Source: Aquincola tertiaricarbonis
Lineage (GTDB): Bacteria; Pseudomonadota; Gammaproteobacteria; Burkholderiales; Burkholderiaceae_C
DNA: 64,000 nucleotides
Direction of reading: 5' to 3'
NCBI RefSeq assembly: GCF_023573145.1
Contig: NZ_CP097636.1
Coordinates: forward strand, 1,302,001-1,366,000
The notes below the pieces were generated by a model. The model was given only the letters and a program-made list of their open reading frames with translations. It was not told the origin of the DNA and made no database searches. Positions within the stretch are counted from its first letter, which is position 1. The number at the start of each line of letters is the position of its first letter. A program made the position numbers and the translations under genes. Positions 55,083 through 62,372 of this stretch are shown piece by piece.

Positions 55083-56141
55083 ATGGAACCTCTGCTGCAT
55101 GCCCGTTCAGCCGTTGCCGGCAGTGCCCTGGTGGCACCGCCCACAACCCCGCCCGCCGATTGGCTGGCGCCTGCACGCGGACGCGGGCGGGCGGCCACCC
55201 CGTCCATCTCCTGCATCGTGCCTTGCTACAACGAGGCCGAGAACCTGGCCGACCTGTTGCCGCCGTTGATGACCGCGCTGGCCGGCCTCTCGCCGGCCTG
55301 GGAGATCGTGCTGGTGGACGACGGCAGCAGCGATGGCACCGCCGAACGCATCGCGCCGTGGACGCTGGCCGGCCCGGTGCGGCTGCTGCAGCTGTCGCGC
55401 AACTTCGGCAAGGAGGCGGCGCTCACCGCCGGCCTGCAGGCCGCGGGCGGCGACATCGTCATCGCGATGGACGCCGACCTGCAGCACCCGGTGGAGATGC
55501 TGGAGACCTTCATGCGCCACTGGCGCGCCGGTGCCGACGTGGTGTACGCGGTACGCCACGACCGCCACGACGAAGGCTGGTTCAAGCGCCTGGGCGTGCG
55601 CGGCTTCTATGCGCTGATGAACGGCGCCAGCCGCTTCCAGGTACCCGAAGGCGCGGGCGATTTCCGCCTGATGGACCGTGCGGTGGTGGACGCGCTGCTG
55701 GCACTGCCCGAGCGCAAGCGCTTCCTCAAGGGCTTGTATGCGTGGGTGGGCTTCGAGGCCGTGGCCGTGCCCTACACGCCCGCTGCACGCGCGCATGGCC
55801 GCAGCCACTTCAGCGCCTTGCGGCTGGCCGCGCTGGCGATGGACGGGCTCACCTCCTTCACCACCTGGCCGCTGCGGGCGGTGAGCCTGGCGGGCATGGC
55901 GCTGGCGCTGGCGGCCTTTGCCTATGGCGCCTTCCTCACCGGCAGCTACTTCGCTTACGGCCATCATGTGAGCGGCTGGACCACCATCGTGGTGAGCCTG
56001 ATGCTGTTCGCCGGCATCCAGCTGGTGTCGCTGGGCGTGGTGGGCGAGTACGTGGGCCGGGTGTACGAAGAAGTGAAGGCCAGGCCGCTGTACGTGGTCA
56101 AGCGGCGCCTGGGCCGCGGGCTGGAAGGCGACCCCCGATGA
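55083..56141 (+). CDS. GT2 polyprenyl-phosphate glycosyltransferase (ArnC/GtrB-like)
   Basis: A 352-residue membrane-associated GT2. The catalytic domain starts with SISCIVPCYNEAENLADLL (about 40-60), has VDDGSSDGT near 78-85, DADLQHPVEML near 136-146, and a QxxRW-like KRFLKGLYAWVGF. Two C-terminal membrane helices (about 250-340) are typical of ArnC/GtrB-type enzymes that place a sugar on undecaprenyl phosphate. The next gene overlaps its stop, giving a lipid-linked donor and its transferase as a pair. Confidence 0.9.
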   Translation: MEPLLHARSAVAGSALVAPPTTPPADWLAPARGRGRAATPSISCIVPCYNEAENLADLLPPLMTALAGLSPAWEIVLVDDGSSDGTAERIAPWTLAGPVRLLQLSRNFGKEAALTAGLQAAGGDIVIAMDADLQHPVEMLETFMRHWRAGADVVYAVRHDRHDEGWFKRLGVRGFYALMNGASRFQVPEGAGDFRLMDRAVVDALLALPERKRFLKGLYAWVGFEAVAVPYTPAARAHGRSHFSALRLAALAMDGLTSFTTWPLRAVSLAGMALALAAFAYGAFLTGSYFAYGHHVSGWTTIVVSLMLFAGIQLVSLGVVGEYVGRVYEEVKARPLYVVKRRLGRGLEGDPR

Positions 56142-57820
56142 CCACCTTGCACAAGCCGCTGCCGGCCGCCGGCCTGCAGGGCCGGCGCGGGGCCTGGGCA
56201 GAAGCCGCCCTGGTCGCGGCCCTGACCTTTGCCTGGCTGGTGGCCACCGCCTGGTGCCGGCCGCTGATGCTGCCCGACGAAGGCCGCTACGTGGGTGTGG
56301 CCTGGGAGATGATGCGTTCGGGCGACTGGCTCACGCCCATGCTCAACGGCCTGCCGTTCTTCCACAAGCCGCCGCTGTTCTACTGGCTCACGGCCTCGGC
56401 CATGTCGGTGCTGGGCGCCGGGGCCTGGTCGGCGCGCACGGCCTCGGTGCTGGGCGCCACCCTGGGGGCGGTGGCGCTGTTCCTGTTCACCCGCCGCTGG
56501 CAGGGCCGTCAGGCCGCTTTCGTCACGCTGGGCGTGCTCCTGGTGCAGCCGCTGTGGTACGTGGGCGGGCAGTTCGCCAACCTCGACATGCTGGTGGCCG
56601 GCTGCATCACCGCCTGCACGCTGGCGCTGGCGCATGCGGCGTTGCGGCTGGAAGCGGGCCTGCCCGTGCGGCGCGCCTTGCTCCTGGCCTATGGCCTGGC
56701 CGGGCTCGGCCTGCTGGCCAAGGGCTTGATCGGCTTCGTGCTGCCCGGGCTGGTGGTGGTGGCCTGGCTGGTGCTGCGCCAACGCTGGCGCCTGATCCTC
56801 GGGCTGCTGTCGTTGCCCGGGCTGCTGCTGATGCTGGCCATCGCCGCGCCGTGGTTCTGGGCCATGGCGCAGCGGCATGAGGGCTTCCTGCACTACTTCT
56901 TCGTGGTGCAGCACTTCCAGCGCTTTGCCGGCAGCGGCTTCAACAATGCGCAGCCGTTCTGGTTCTACCCGGTGGTGCTGGCGGTGCTGAGCCTGCCCTG
57001 GCTGCTGTGGCTGCGCGCGCCGGTGCGCCAGCGCTTGCCGGCCGATCCGCAGGACATCGGGCTCTTGATGCTGTGCGCCATCGGCGTGGTGTTGCTGTTC
57101 TTCTCGCTGCCGCAGTCCAAGCTGGTGGGCTACATCCTGCCCTGCGTGCCGCCGCTGGCCTGGTGGGTGGCGCGCTGCCTGCCCGGCCCGCAGGCGCCGC
57201 CGCGCTGGCAGTGGGCCTTGCGGGCCAGCGTGCTGCTGAGCCTGGCGCTCAACTTCACCGCGGTGGGCGTGCTGGCCTTGGACAAGGGCCACACCACGCG
57301 GGAGCTGGGCCTGGCGCTGCGCAGCCTGCACCGCGCCGGTGAGCCGGTGGTGATGCTGGGCCAGTACGCCTACGACGTGCCGTTCTATGCCCGCCTGACC
57401 GAGCCGGTGTGGGTGGCCGACGACTGGCAAGACCCCGCGGTGCACCGCCGCGACAGCTGGCGCAAGGAGCTGGCCGAGGCCAGCGACTTCGCATCGCCCG
57501 CCGCCGCCGCGCACCTGCTGCAGCCGGCCGAGGTGCCGCCGCTGGTGTGCCGCAGCGGCATGGCCTGGGTGATCACCGACACGCCGCGGCCGGGCCGCAC
57601 ACCGCTGCCGGCCTGGCTGGGCGGCGCGACTGCTGTGTTCACCGGCGCGCGGCAGACCTTGTGGCGGCTGGATGCGGCGGGCTCGGCTAGTGCGCTGGGC
57701 TGCGGGCAAAGGCCCAGTGCCGGGCCAGCAGGTAGGTCAGCCCCGCCATCAACACCAGCACCAGCGCCAGCCACGCCCCATAGTGCTGGGGCGCCAGCCG
57801 CAGCAGCAGCGCATAGCTGA
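56138..57820 (+). CDS. ArnT-like GT83 membrane glycosyltransferase
   Basis: A 560-residue polytopic protein of the ArnT/PMT family with about 12 membrane helices. The first periplasmic loop contains the catalytic-site sequence LMLPDEGRYVGVAWEMM and HKPPLFYW, both ArnT-like. The C-terminal soluble domain follows about residue 380. It would transfer a sugar from an undecaprenyl carrier to lipid A or another envelope acceptor. The last ~45 residues are low-complexity Ala/Pro and overlap the GtrA gene on the other strand by 134 bp. Confidence 0.88.
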   Translation: MTTLHKPLPAAGLQGRRGAWAEAALVAALTFAWLVATAWCRPLMLPDEGRYVGVAWEMMRSGDWLTPMLNGLPFFHKPPLFYWLTASAMSVLGAGAWSARTASVLGATLGAVALFLFTRRWQGRQAAFVTLGVLLVQPLWYVGGQFANLDMLVAGCITACTLALAHAALRLEAGLPVRRALLLAYGLAGLGLLAKGLIGFVLPGLVVVAWLVLRQRWRLILGLLSLPGLLLMLAIAAPWFWAMAQRHEGFLHYFFVVQHFQRFAGSGFNNAQPFWFYPVVLAVLSLPWLLWLRAPVRQRLPADPQDIGLLMLCAIGVVLLFFSLPQSKLVGYILPCVPPLAWWVARCLPGPQAPPRWQWALRASVLLSLALNFTAVGVLALDKGHTTRELGLALRSLHRAGEPVVMLGQYAYDVPFYARLTEPVWVADDWQDPAVHRRDSWRKELAEASDFASPAAAAHLLQPAEVPPLVCRSGMAWVITDTPRPGRTPLPAWLGGATAVFTGARQTLWRLDAAGSASALGCGQRPSAGPAGRSAPPSTPAPAPATPHSAGAPAAAAAHS

Positions 57821-58097
57821 GCTCATTGAGCACGAAGCCCATGCCCGACACCAGCGCGAAGCGCGGCGCCGCCTGGCGAAGCGGGGCGCGATGGCCCGCA
57901 AAGGTCAAGCCATGATGGCCGCCGAAGGACACCCCCAGCGCCAGCAGCCAGCCGGCCACGTTGGCCACCAGCGGCGGCCAGCCGGCCCAGGCCACCAGGC
58001 CGACGGCGACGCTCCAGTGCACCGCGGCGGCGCTGGCGCCCACGGCCACGAAGAAGGCGGCGCGGCGGCGGGGGCTGTGGTTGAAGGCGGGCGTCAT
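57687..58097 (-). CDS. GtrA-family flippase-like membrane protein
   Basis: A 136-residue protein with four predicted membrane helices: AAFFVAVGASAAAVHWSVAVGL, PPLVANVAGWLLALGVSFGGHH, FALVSGMGFVLNELSYALLL and LALVLVLMAGLTYLLARHWAF. This is the GtrA pattern. GtrA proteins flip polyprenyl-linked sugars across the inner membrane. It is encoded opposite to and overlapping the ArnT-like gene, and its start lies 21 bp inside the 5' end of the deacetylase gene. Confidence 0.85.
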   Translation of the reverse strand: MTPAFNHSPRRRAAFFVAVGASAAAVHWSVAVGLVAWAGWPPLVANVAGWLLALGVSFGGHHGLTFAGHRAPLRQAAPRFALVSGMGFVLNELSYALLLRLAPQHYGAWLALVLVLMAGLTYLLARHWAFARSPAH

Positions 58098-58898
58098 CTG
58101 TGCGTGGTGGCCGACGATTTTGGCCTGCATCCGGCGGTGGACGAAGCGGTGGTGCGCCTGGTGGCGCAAGGCCGGGTTCAGGCGGTGTCGGTGATGGCGG
58201 CGGCGCCGGCCTGGGCGCGTGATGCAGCCATGCTGCGCGAGGCCGCCAGCGGCCGCGCCGACGTGGGCCTGCACCTGGACCTGACGGCCTTTCCGGTGCA
58301 GCCTGCGCTGCGTCGGCCGCTGCCCCATTGGATCGCGGCCACCGCGCTGCGCGCCGTGGACGGGCGCGCCATCGAGCGCGAGATCCAGGAGCAGCTCTGG
58401 CGCTTCGAGCAGGCCTGGGGCGGCCCGCCCGACCATGTGGACGGCCACCAGCACGTGCACCAGCTGCCGGTGGTGCGCGAGCGCCTGGTGGCGGTGCTGC
58501 AGCAGCGTTATGCCGGCCGGCTGCCCTGGCTGCGCAGCACGCGCCAGCCGCGTGTGCCGGGCGCCGGGCTGGCTGCTTTCAAGCCCTGGGTGATCGAGCA
58601 GCTGGGCGCCGCGGCGCTGGCGCGGATGGCGCGCCGGCAGGGCTTTGCGCAGAACGGCCGGTTGCTGGGCGTGTATGGCTTTGATGGCGATGCCGCCAGT
58701 TATCTGCAGCGCCTGGCCGGCTGGCTGCGGCTGGCGCAGCCGCGCGACCTGCTGATGTGCCATCCCGCGCTGGCCCAGGTGCCGGGCGATGCCATCGCCA
58801 AGGCACGGATGGCGGAGTACCAGGCACTGTCGTCGCCGGCAGTGCCGGCGCTGCTGCAGGCCGCCGGTGTGCGATTGCGGCGGTTGGCCACCGCCTGA
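58077..58898 (+). CDS. YdjC/ChbG-family carbohydrate deacetylase
   Basis: A 273-residue YdjC-like deacetylase. The N-terminal strand HLCVVADDFGLHPAVDEAV carries the metal-binding Asp-Asp pair. HLDLT and the histidine cluster PDHVDGHQHVHQLPVVR complete the site. C-terminal MCHPA is typical of the family. I take the GTG at 58077 as the start; GTG at 58104 or 58107 would avoid overlap with the GtrA start. In the locus it could deacetylate the lipid-linked sugar before flipping or transfer, as ArnD does in the Arn pathway (which uses a different fold). Confidence 0.85.
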   Translation: MVEGGRHLCVVADDFGLHPAVDEAVVRLVAQGRVQAVSVMAAAPAWARDAAMLREAASGRADVGLHLDLTAFPVQPALRRPLPHWIAATALRAVDGRAIEREIQEQLWRFEQAWGGPPDHVDGHQHVHQLPVVRERLVAVLQQRYAGRLPWLRSTRQPRVPGAGLAAFKPWVIEQLGAAALARMARRQGFAQNGRLLGVYGFDGDAASYLQRLAGWLRLAQPRDLLMCHPALAQVPGDAIAKARMAEYQALSSPAVPALLQAAGVRLRRLATA

Positions 58899-58910
58899 GC
58901 CTGCAGGCCG

Positions 58911-59603
58911 TCAACTGAAGCACCAGGCCGCCGCGCCGCTGATGAGCCCGCCCGCCAGCACCCAGCCCGACGAGACCACCACCGTGGCGCCGGCCAGGCG
59001 CACCGGCCAGCCTTGCGCCAAGCGGGCGGCGCCGGCCCCGGCCTCTGCCCCGCGTGCCGACCCTGCCAGCCGCCCCCACAGCGAAGGCGCCAGCCACAGC
59101 ACCGGACCCGCGCCCAGCCAGAAGGCGGCCATCACCACCGCGCCTTCGGCCGGGCCGTTGCCCAGCGCCGCCAGCAGCAGCGCCGACTGCAGCATGCCGC
59201 AGGGCAGGGCGATCCAGGCCAGGCCGATGCCGGCCGAGCGCACCGGCCCGCGCACGCGTTGCCAGCCGTCGGGCGTGGTGTTGGACAGGCTGGCGCGCAG
59301 CGCCGGCAGCCGGCCGCTGAACAGCAGCCACAGTCCCCACACCAGCAGCGCCGCATGCAGCGCGCTCCACAGCGGCTGCAGCATCGGCGCCAGCTGCGCC
59401 CAGCGGCCCAGCGCTGCCATGCTGGCCGCGGCCACCGCGCCGGCGGCGGCATAGCTGGCCAGGCGGCCGGCATGCAGCGCCACCGCATCGCCCCGCCCAT
59501 GTCGTGCGATGGCGGCGCACACGCTGCCGCACATCAAGCCGCAGTGCGGCGAGCTGGCCAGGCCCAGGGCCAGTGCGCCCGCCAGCAGCGCGCCCAGCGC
59601 CAT
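58911..59603 (-). CDS. SafE/TauE-like membrane protein of cco locus
   Basis: A 230-residue membrane protein with about six helices. The first helix is followed by the conserved SPHCGLMCGSVC cysteine motif (about 18-29), and GIGLAWIALPCGMLQSALLLAALG lies in the middle. This is the DsbD-like/SafE group commonly seen in cytochrome cbb3 oxidase gene neighbourhoods, where such proteins are implicated in copper or thiol handling. Its ATG is directly at the end of hemN (59603), so it is co-transcribed with it. Confidence 0.85.
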   Translation of the reverse strand: MALGALLAGALALGLASSPHCGLMCGSVCAAIARHGRGDAVALHAGRLASYAAAGAVAAASMAALGRWAQLAPMLQPLWSALHAALLVWGLWLLFSGRLPALRASLSNTTPDGWQRVRGPVRSAGIGLAWIALPCGMLQSALLLAALGNGPAEGAVVMAAFWLGAGPVLWLAPSLWGRLAGSARGAEAGAGAARLAQGWPVRLAGATVVVSSGWVLAGGLISGAAAWCFS

Positions 59604-61012
59604 CAGATCACCCGCGAGAACCGCTCACGCTGGCGGTCGGATTGCAGGTGGCGGTCGAACACCATCGCGATGGCGCGCACCACGTACCAGCCGGCCGGCG
59701 TCACGGTGATGGCGTCGTCGCTCAGCTCCAGCAGGCCCGCTTCGGCCAGCGGCTGCAGGCGCCGCAGTTCCTCGGAGAAGTACTGCGGCACCTTCACCAG
59801 GTGCGCCAGCTCGATGGATTCGAACTCCAGCCGGCCCTGGCACATCAGCGCCATGATCACCGCCCGGCGCAGCAGGTCGTCGCGCGTCAGCGCCAGGCCA
59901 CGCTCGACCGCGAAGCGGCCCTGGTCCAGCGCGTCGGTCCACACCTGCAGGTCCTTTGCGTTCTGGCTGTAGGTGGCGCCGATGCGGCTGATGGCCGAGG
60001 GCCCGAGGCCGATCAGGTCGCAGTCGGGCTGGGTGCTGTAGCCCTGGAAGTTGCGGTGCAGCCGGCCCTGGCGCTTGGCCACCGCCAGCGGGTCGGTGGG
60101 GCGGGCGAAGTGGTCCATGCCGATGTACACGTAGCCCGCGTCCAGGAACTGCGCCACCGAGCCTTCCAGCATCTGCACCCGGTCGGCCGCGGCCGGCAGG
60201 TCGGCGGCATGGATGCGCCGCTGCGGCTTGAAGCGCTGCGGCAGGTGGGCATAGGCATACAGCGCGATGCGGTCGGGCTGCAGCTCGATCACCTGCGCGA
60301 TGGTGGTGGCCACGCTCAGCTGCGTCTGGCGGGGCAGCCCGTAGATCAGGTCGACGTTGATGGAGTCGAACTTCAGCGCCCGCGCCGCCTTCATCAGCGC
60401 GGCCACGCTCTCCAGCGGCTGTACGCGGTGCACCGCCTGCTGTACCTTGGCATCGAAGTCCTGCACGCCGAAGCTCAGCCGGTTGAAGCCCATCGCACGC
60501 AGCGCTGCCAGCCGTGGCTGGTCCACCGTGCGCGGGTCCACCTCGATGGACAGCTCGGCCCCCGGCACGATGCGGAACTGGCTGCGCAGCAGGTCCAGCA
60601 TCGAGGCCAGCTCGTCGTCGGACAGGAAGGTGGGCGAGCCGCCGCCCAGGTGCACCTGCGACACCGGCTGGCCGCGGCCCAGGGCCTGCGCATGCAGCGC
60701 CACCTCGGTGGCCAGGGCCTTCAGGAAGGGGCCTGAACGCTCATGCCGGCGGGTGATGACCTTGTTGCAGGCGCAGTAGTAGCAGACCGATTCGCAGAAG
60801 GGCACATGCACGTACAAGGACAGCGGCTGGCCGCCGCCGACGCTGGCTTCGCTGCGCAGGTGCAGCGCATCGGCATGCTCGTCGGGCCCGAAAGCTTCGA
60901 TGAAGCGATCCGCCGTAGGATAGGACGTGTAGCGCGGGCCGGGCACGTCGAACCGCCGCAGCAGTTCGGTGTCCAGCGGGGCGGTGCGCAGCGGGGTGAG
61001 TATCGCGTTCAT
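59603..61012 (-). CDS. hemN: Oxygen-independent coproporphyrinogen III oxidase
   Basis: A radical SAM enzyme that decarboxylates coproporphyrinogen III to protoporphyrinogen IX without oxygen. It has 469 residues from the start at 61012, the usual length. The iron-sulphur motif CESVCYYCAC holds Cys73, Cys77 and Cys80 of CxxxCxxC plus Cys82, and YVHVPFCE precedes it. Later features are HLGGGSPTFL, EVDPRTV and FGVQDFDAKVQQAVHRVQ. It is divergent from fnr, with FNR-type boxes between, so micro-oxic induction is likely. Confidence 0.95.
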   Translation of the reverse strand: MNAILTPLRTAPLDTELLRRFDVPGPRYTSYPTADRFIEAFGPDEHADALHLRSEASVGGGQPLSLYVHVPFCESVCYYCACNKVITRRHERSGPFLKALATEVALHAQALGRGQPVSQVHLGGGSPTFLSDDELASMLDLLRSQFRIVPGAELSIEVDPRTVDQPRLAALRAMGFNRLSFGVQDFDAKVQQAVHRVQPLESVAALMKAARALKFDSINVDLIYGLPRQTQLSVATTIAQVIELQPDRIALYAYAHLPQRFKPQRRIHAADLPAAADRVQMLEGSVAQFLDAGYVYIGMDHFARPTDPLAVAKRQGRLHRNFQGYSTQPDCDLIGLGPSAISRIGATYSQNAKDLQVWTDALDQGRFAVERGLALTRDDLLRRAVIMALMCQGRLEFESIELAHLVKVPQYFSEELRRLQPLAEAGLLELSDDAITVTPAGWYVVRAIAMVFDRHLQSDRQRERFSRVI

Positions 61013-61048
61013 CACACGCAACTCTGCCGGAGCCTGGCACCGCAGTGC

Positions 61049-61062
61049 TTGATGTGGCGCAA
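61049..61062. promoter_or_regulatory. FNR/CRP-type box 1
   Basis: TTGAT-gtgg-CGCAA matches the left half of the TTGAT-N4-ATCAA FNR consensus fully and the right half in three of five positions. It lies 37 bp before the hemN start in the hemN-fnr divergent region. Confidence 0.5.
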
Positions 61063-61092
61063 GTCCATGCAAGGATGGCAGCGCAACAATCG

Positions 61093-61106
61093 TTGACCTT
61101 GCTCAA
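61093..61106. promoter_or_regulatory. FNR/CRP-type box 2
   Basis: TTGAC-cttg-CTCAA resembles the FNR consensus with one mismatch per half-site. It lies 17 bp before the fnr GTG start and could mediate autoregulation. Confidence 0.55.
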
Positions 61107-61122
61107 ACCGATTGGCTAAGCA

Positions 61123-61863
61123 GTGAACAGCCCCCACACCACCACGATCCGAATCGAGCCACTGAAGGTGGCCTGCTCCAGCTGCAACCTGCGTGAGCTG
61201 TGCCTGCCGCTGGGCCTGTCGCAGCCCGACCTGGAGCGCCTGGACACGCTGGTCGATGCGCGGCGCTCGGTGCCGCGGGGTGCGGCGCTGTTCCGCGCCG
61301 GGGACCCGTTCCACTCGCTGTTCGCGGTGCGCACCGGCTTCTTCAAGACCTGCGTGTCGTCCGAAGACGGGCGCGACCAGGTCACCGGCTTCCAGATGGC
61401 GGGTGAGCTGCTGGGCCTGGACGGCATCAGCACCGACCGCCACAGCTGCGACGCGGTGGCGCTGGAGGATTCGCAGGTCTGCGTCATTCCCTTCAGCGAC
61501 CTCGAAGGCCTGTCGCGCGAGTTCACCGACCTGCAGCGCCAGTTCCACAAGATCATGAGCCGCGAGATCGTGCGCGACCATGGCGTGATGCTGCTGCTGG
61601 GCAGCATGCGGGCCGAAGAGCGGCTGGCCGCCTTCCTGGTCAACCTGACGCAGCGGCTGCAGTCGCGTGGCTTCTCGGCCTCGGCCCTGGTGCTGCGCAT
61701 GACGCGTGAAGAGATCGGCAGCTACCTGGGCCTGAAGCTCGAGACCGTGAGCCGCACCTTCTCCAAGTTCCAGGAAGAAGGCCTGTTGGAAGTCAAGCAG
61801 CGCCACATCCGCATCGCCGACCAGGAAGGGCTGCGCAAGCTGGTCAACGGGCCGAACTGCTGA
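61123..61863 (+). CDS. fnr: FNR-family oxygen-responsive transcription regulator
   Basis: A 246-residue CRP/FNR protein, starting with GTG at 61123. Cysteines for a 4Fe-4S cluster are present: Cys18, Cys21, Cys27 in ACSSCNLRELC and Cys120 in SQVCVIPF, matching E. coli Cys20, 23, 29 and 122. The recognition helix LKLETVSRTFSKFQ has the E-x-x-S-R pattern for TTGAT sites. It should activate micro-oxic genes such as hemN and the cco cluster around it. Confidence 0.95.
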   Translation: MNSPHTTTIRIEPLKVACSSCNLRELCLPLGLSQPDLERLDTLVDARRSVPRGAALFRAGDPFHSLFAVRTGFFKTCVSSEDGRDQVTGFQMAGELLGLDGISTDRHSCDAVALEDSQVCVIPFSDLEGLSREFTDLQRQFHKIMSREIVRDHGVMLLLGSMRAEERLAAFLVNLTQRLQSRGFSASALVLRMTREEIGSYLGLKLETVSRTFSKFQEEGLLEVKQRHIRIADQEGLRKLVNGPNC

Positions 61864-62089
61864 TCAGGGGCTCGGCCAGCAGCTGGGTGATGGCGCCTGC
61901 CGTCGCCATGGCCGCCCAGAAGATCAGGAAGGTGACGCTGTAGACGGCGTTGTTGCTCCAGCCGATCGGCTCATGGCCGAACCAGGTGAGCGACGCCGGA
62001 TCGACCACCGCGAACACCAGCATCTCAAGCACGCCGGCCATCACGAAGGCCGGCCAGGCGATCAGCAGCGCCCGCAGCGCGAAGTTCAC
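61844..62089 (-). CDS. Small two-helix membrane protein of cco locus
   Basis: An 81-residue protein with two membrane helices (ALLIAWPAFVMAGVLEMLVFAVV and NAVYSVTFLIFWAAMATAGAITQLL) joined by a loop with a GWSN turn. It follows the FixH-like gene with an ATGA overlap, so it belongs to the ccoG-fixH-like transcript. Function is unknown. Its last 20 bp overlap the 3' end of fnr convergently. Confidence 0.7.
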   Translation of the reverse strand: MNFALRALLIAWPAFVMAGVLEMLVFAVVDPASLTWFGHEPIGWSNNAVYSVTFLIFWAAMATAGAITQLLAEPLISSSAR

Positions 62090-62346
62090 GGCCGTGCCCC
62101 AGCGGTGCCGGCAGGGGTGGACTCAGCCACCGGCTTGGCTTGTGGTGCCTCCACCTGCAACGTGGTCACCGCCCGCGGGATGCGCGACGCCGCCACCTCG
62201 GGGTCGGCGCCACGCACCGCGATCACCGCGGTGACGATGCCGGCCACCACCACGGTGGCGGGGCCGCCCATCACCAGCCAGGCGGTGGGCACGCGCCACC
62301 AGGGCAGGGTGGGGCGGAGGTCTTGGTGGTTCAGGTTGGGGGTCAT
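62086..62346 (-). CDS. FixH-like protein, short form
   Basis: An 86-residue protein. The N-terminal PWWRVPTAWLVMGGPATVVVAGIVTAVIAVRGADPEV is the FixH transmembrane segment. Full-length FixH (about 160 residues) has a further periplasmic domain that is absent here; only a short Ala/Pro/Thr tail remains. It lies between ccoG and the small membrane protein. It is expected to aid cbb3 oxidase assembly, but the truncation makes this uncertain. Confidence 0.7.
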   Translation of the reverse strand: MTPNLNHQDLRPTLPWWRVPTAWLVMGGPATVVVAGIVTAVIAVRGADPEVAASRIPRAVTTLQVEAPQAKPVAESTPAGTAGARP

Positions 62347-62372
62347 GGGGCTACTCCTGCGCGGGCGCTGCC

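Noticed and set aside
54941..56137. Long N-terminal extension of the ArnT-like ORF
   Set aside because: It is the out-of-frame shadow of the GT2 gene; the real start at 56138 overlaps the GT2 stop.
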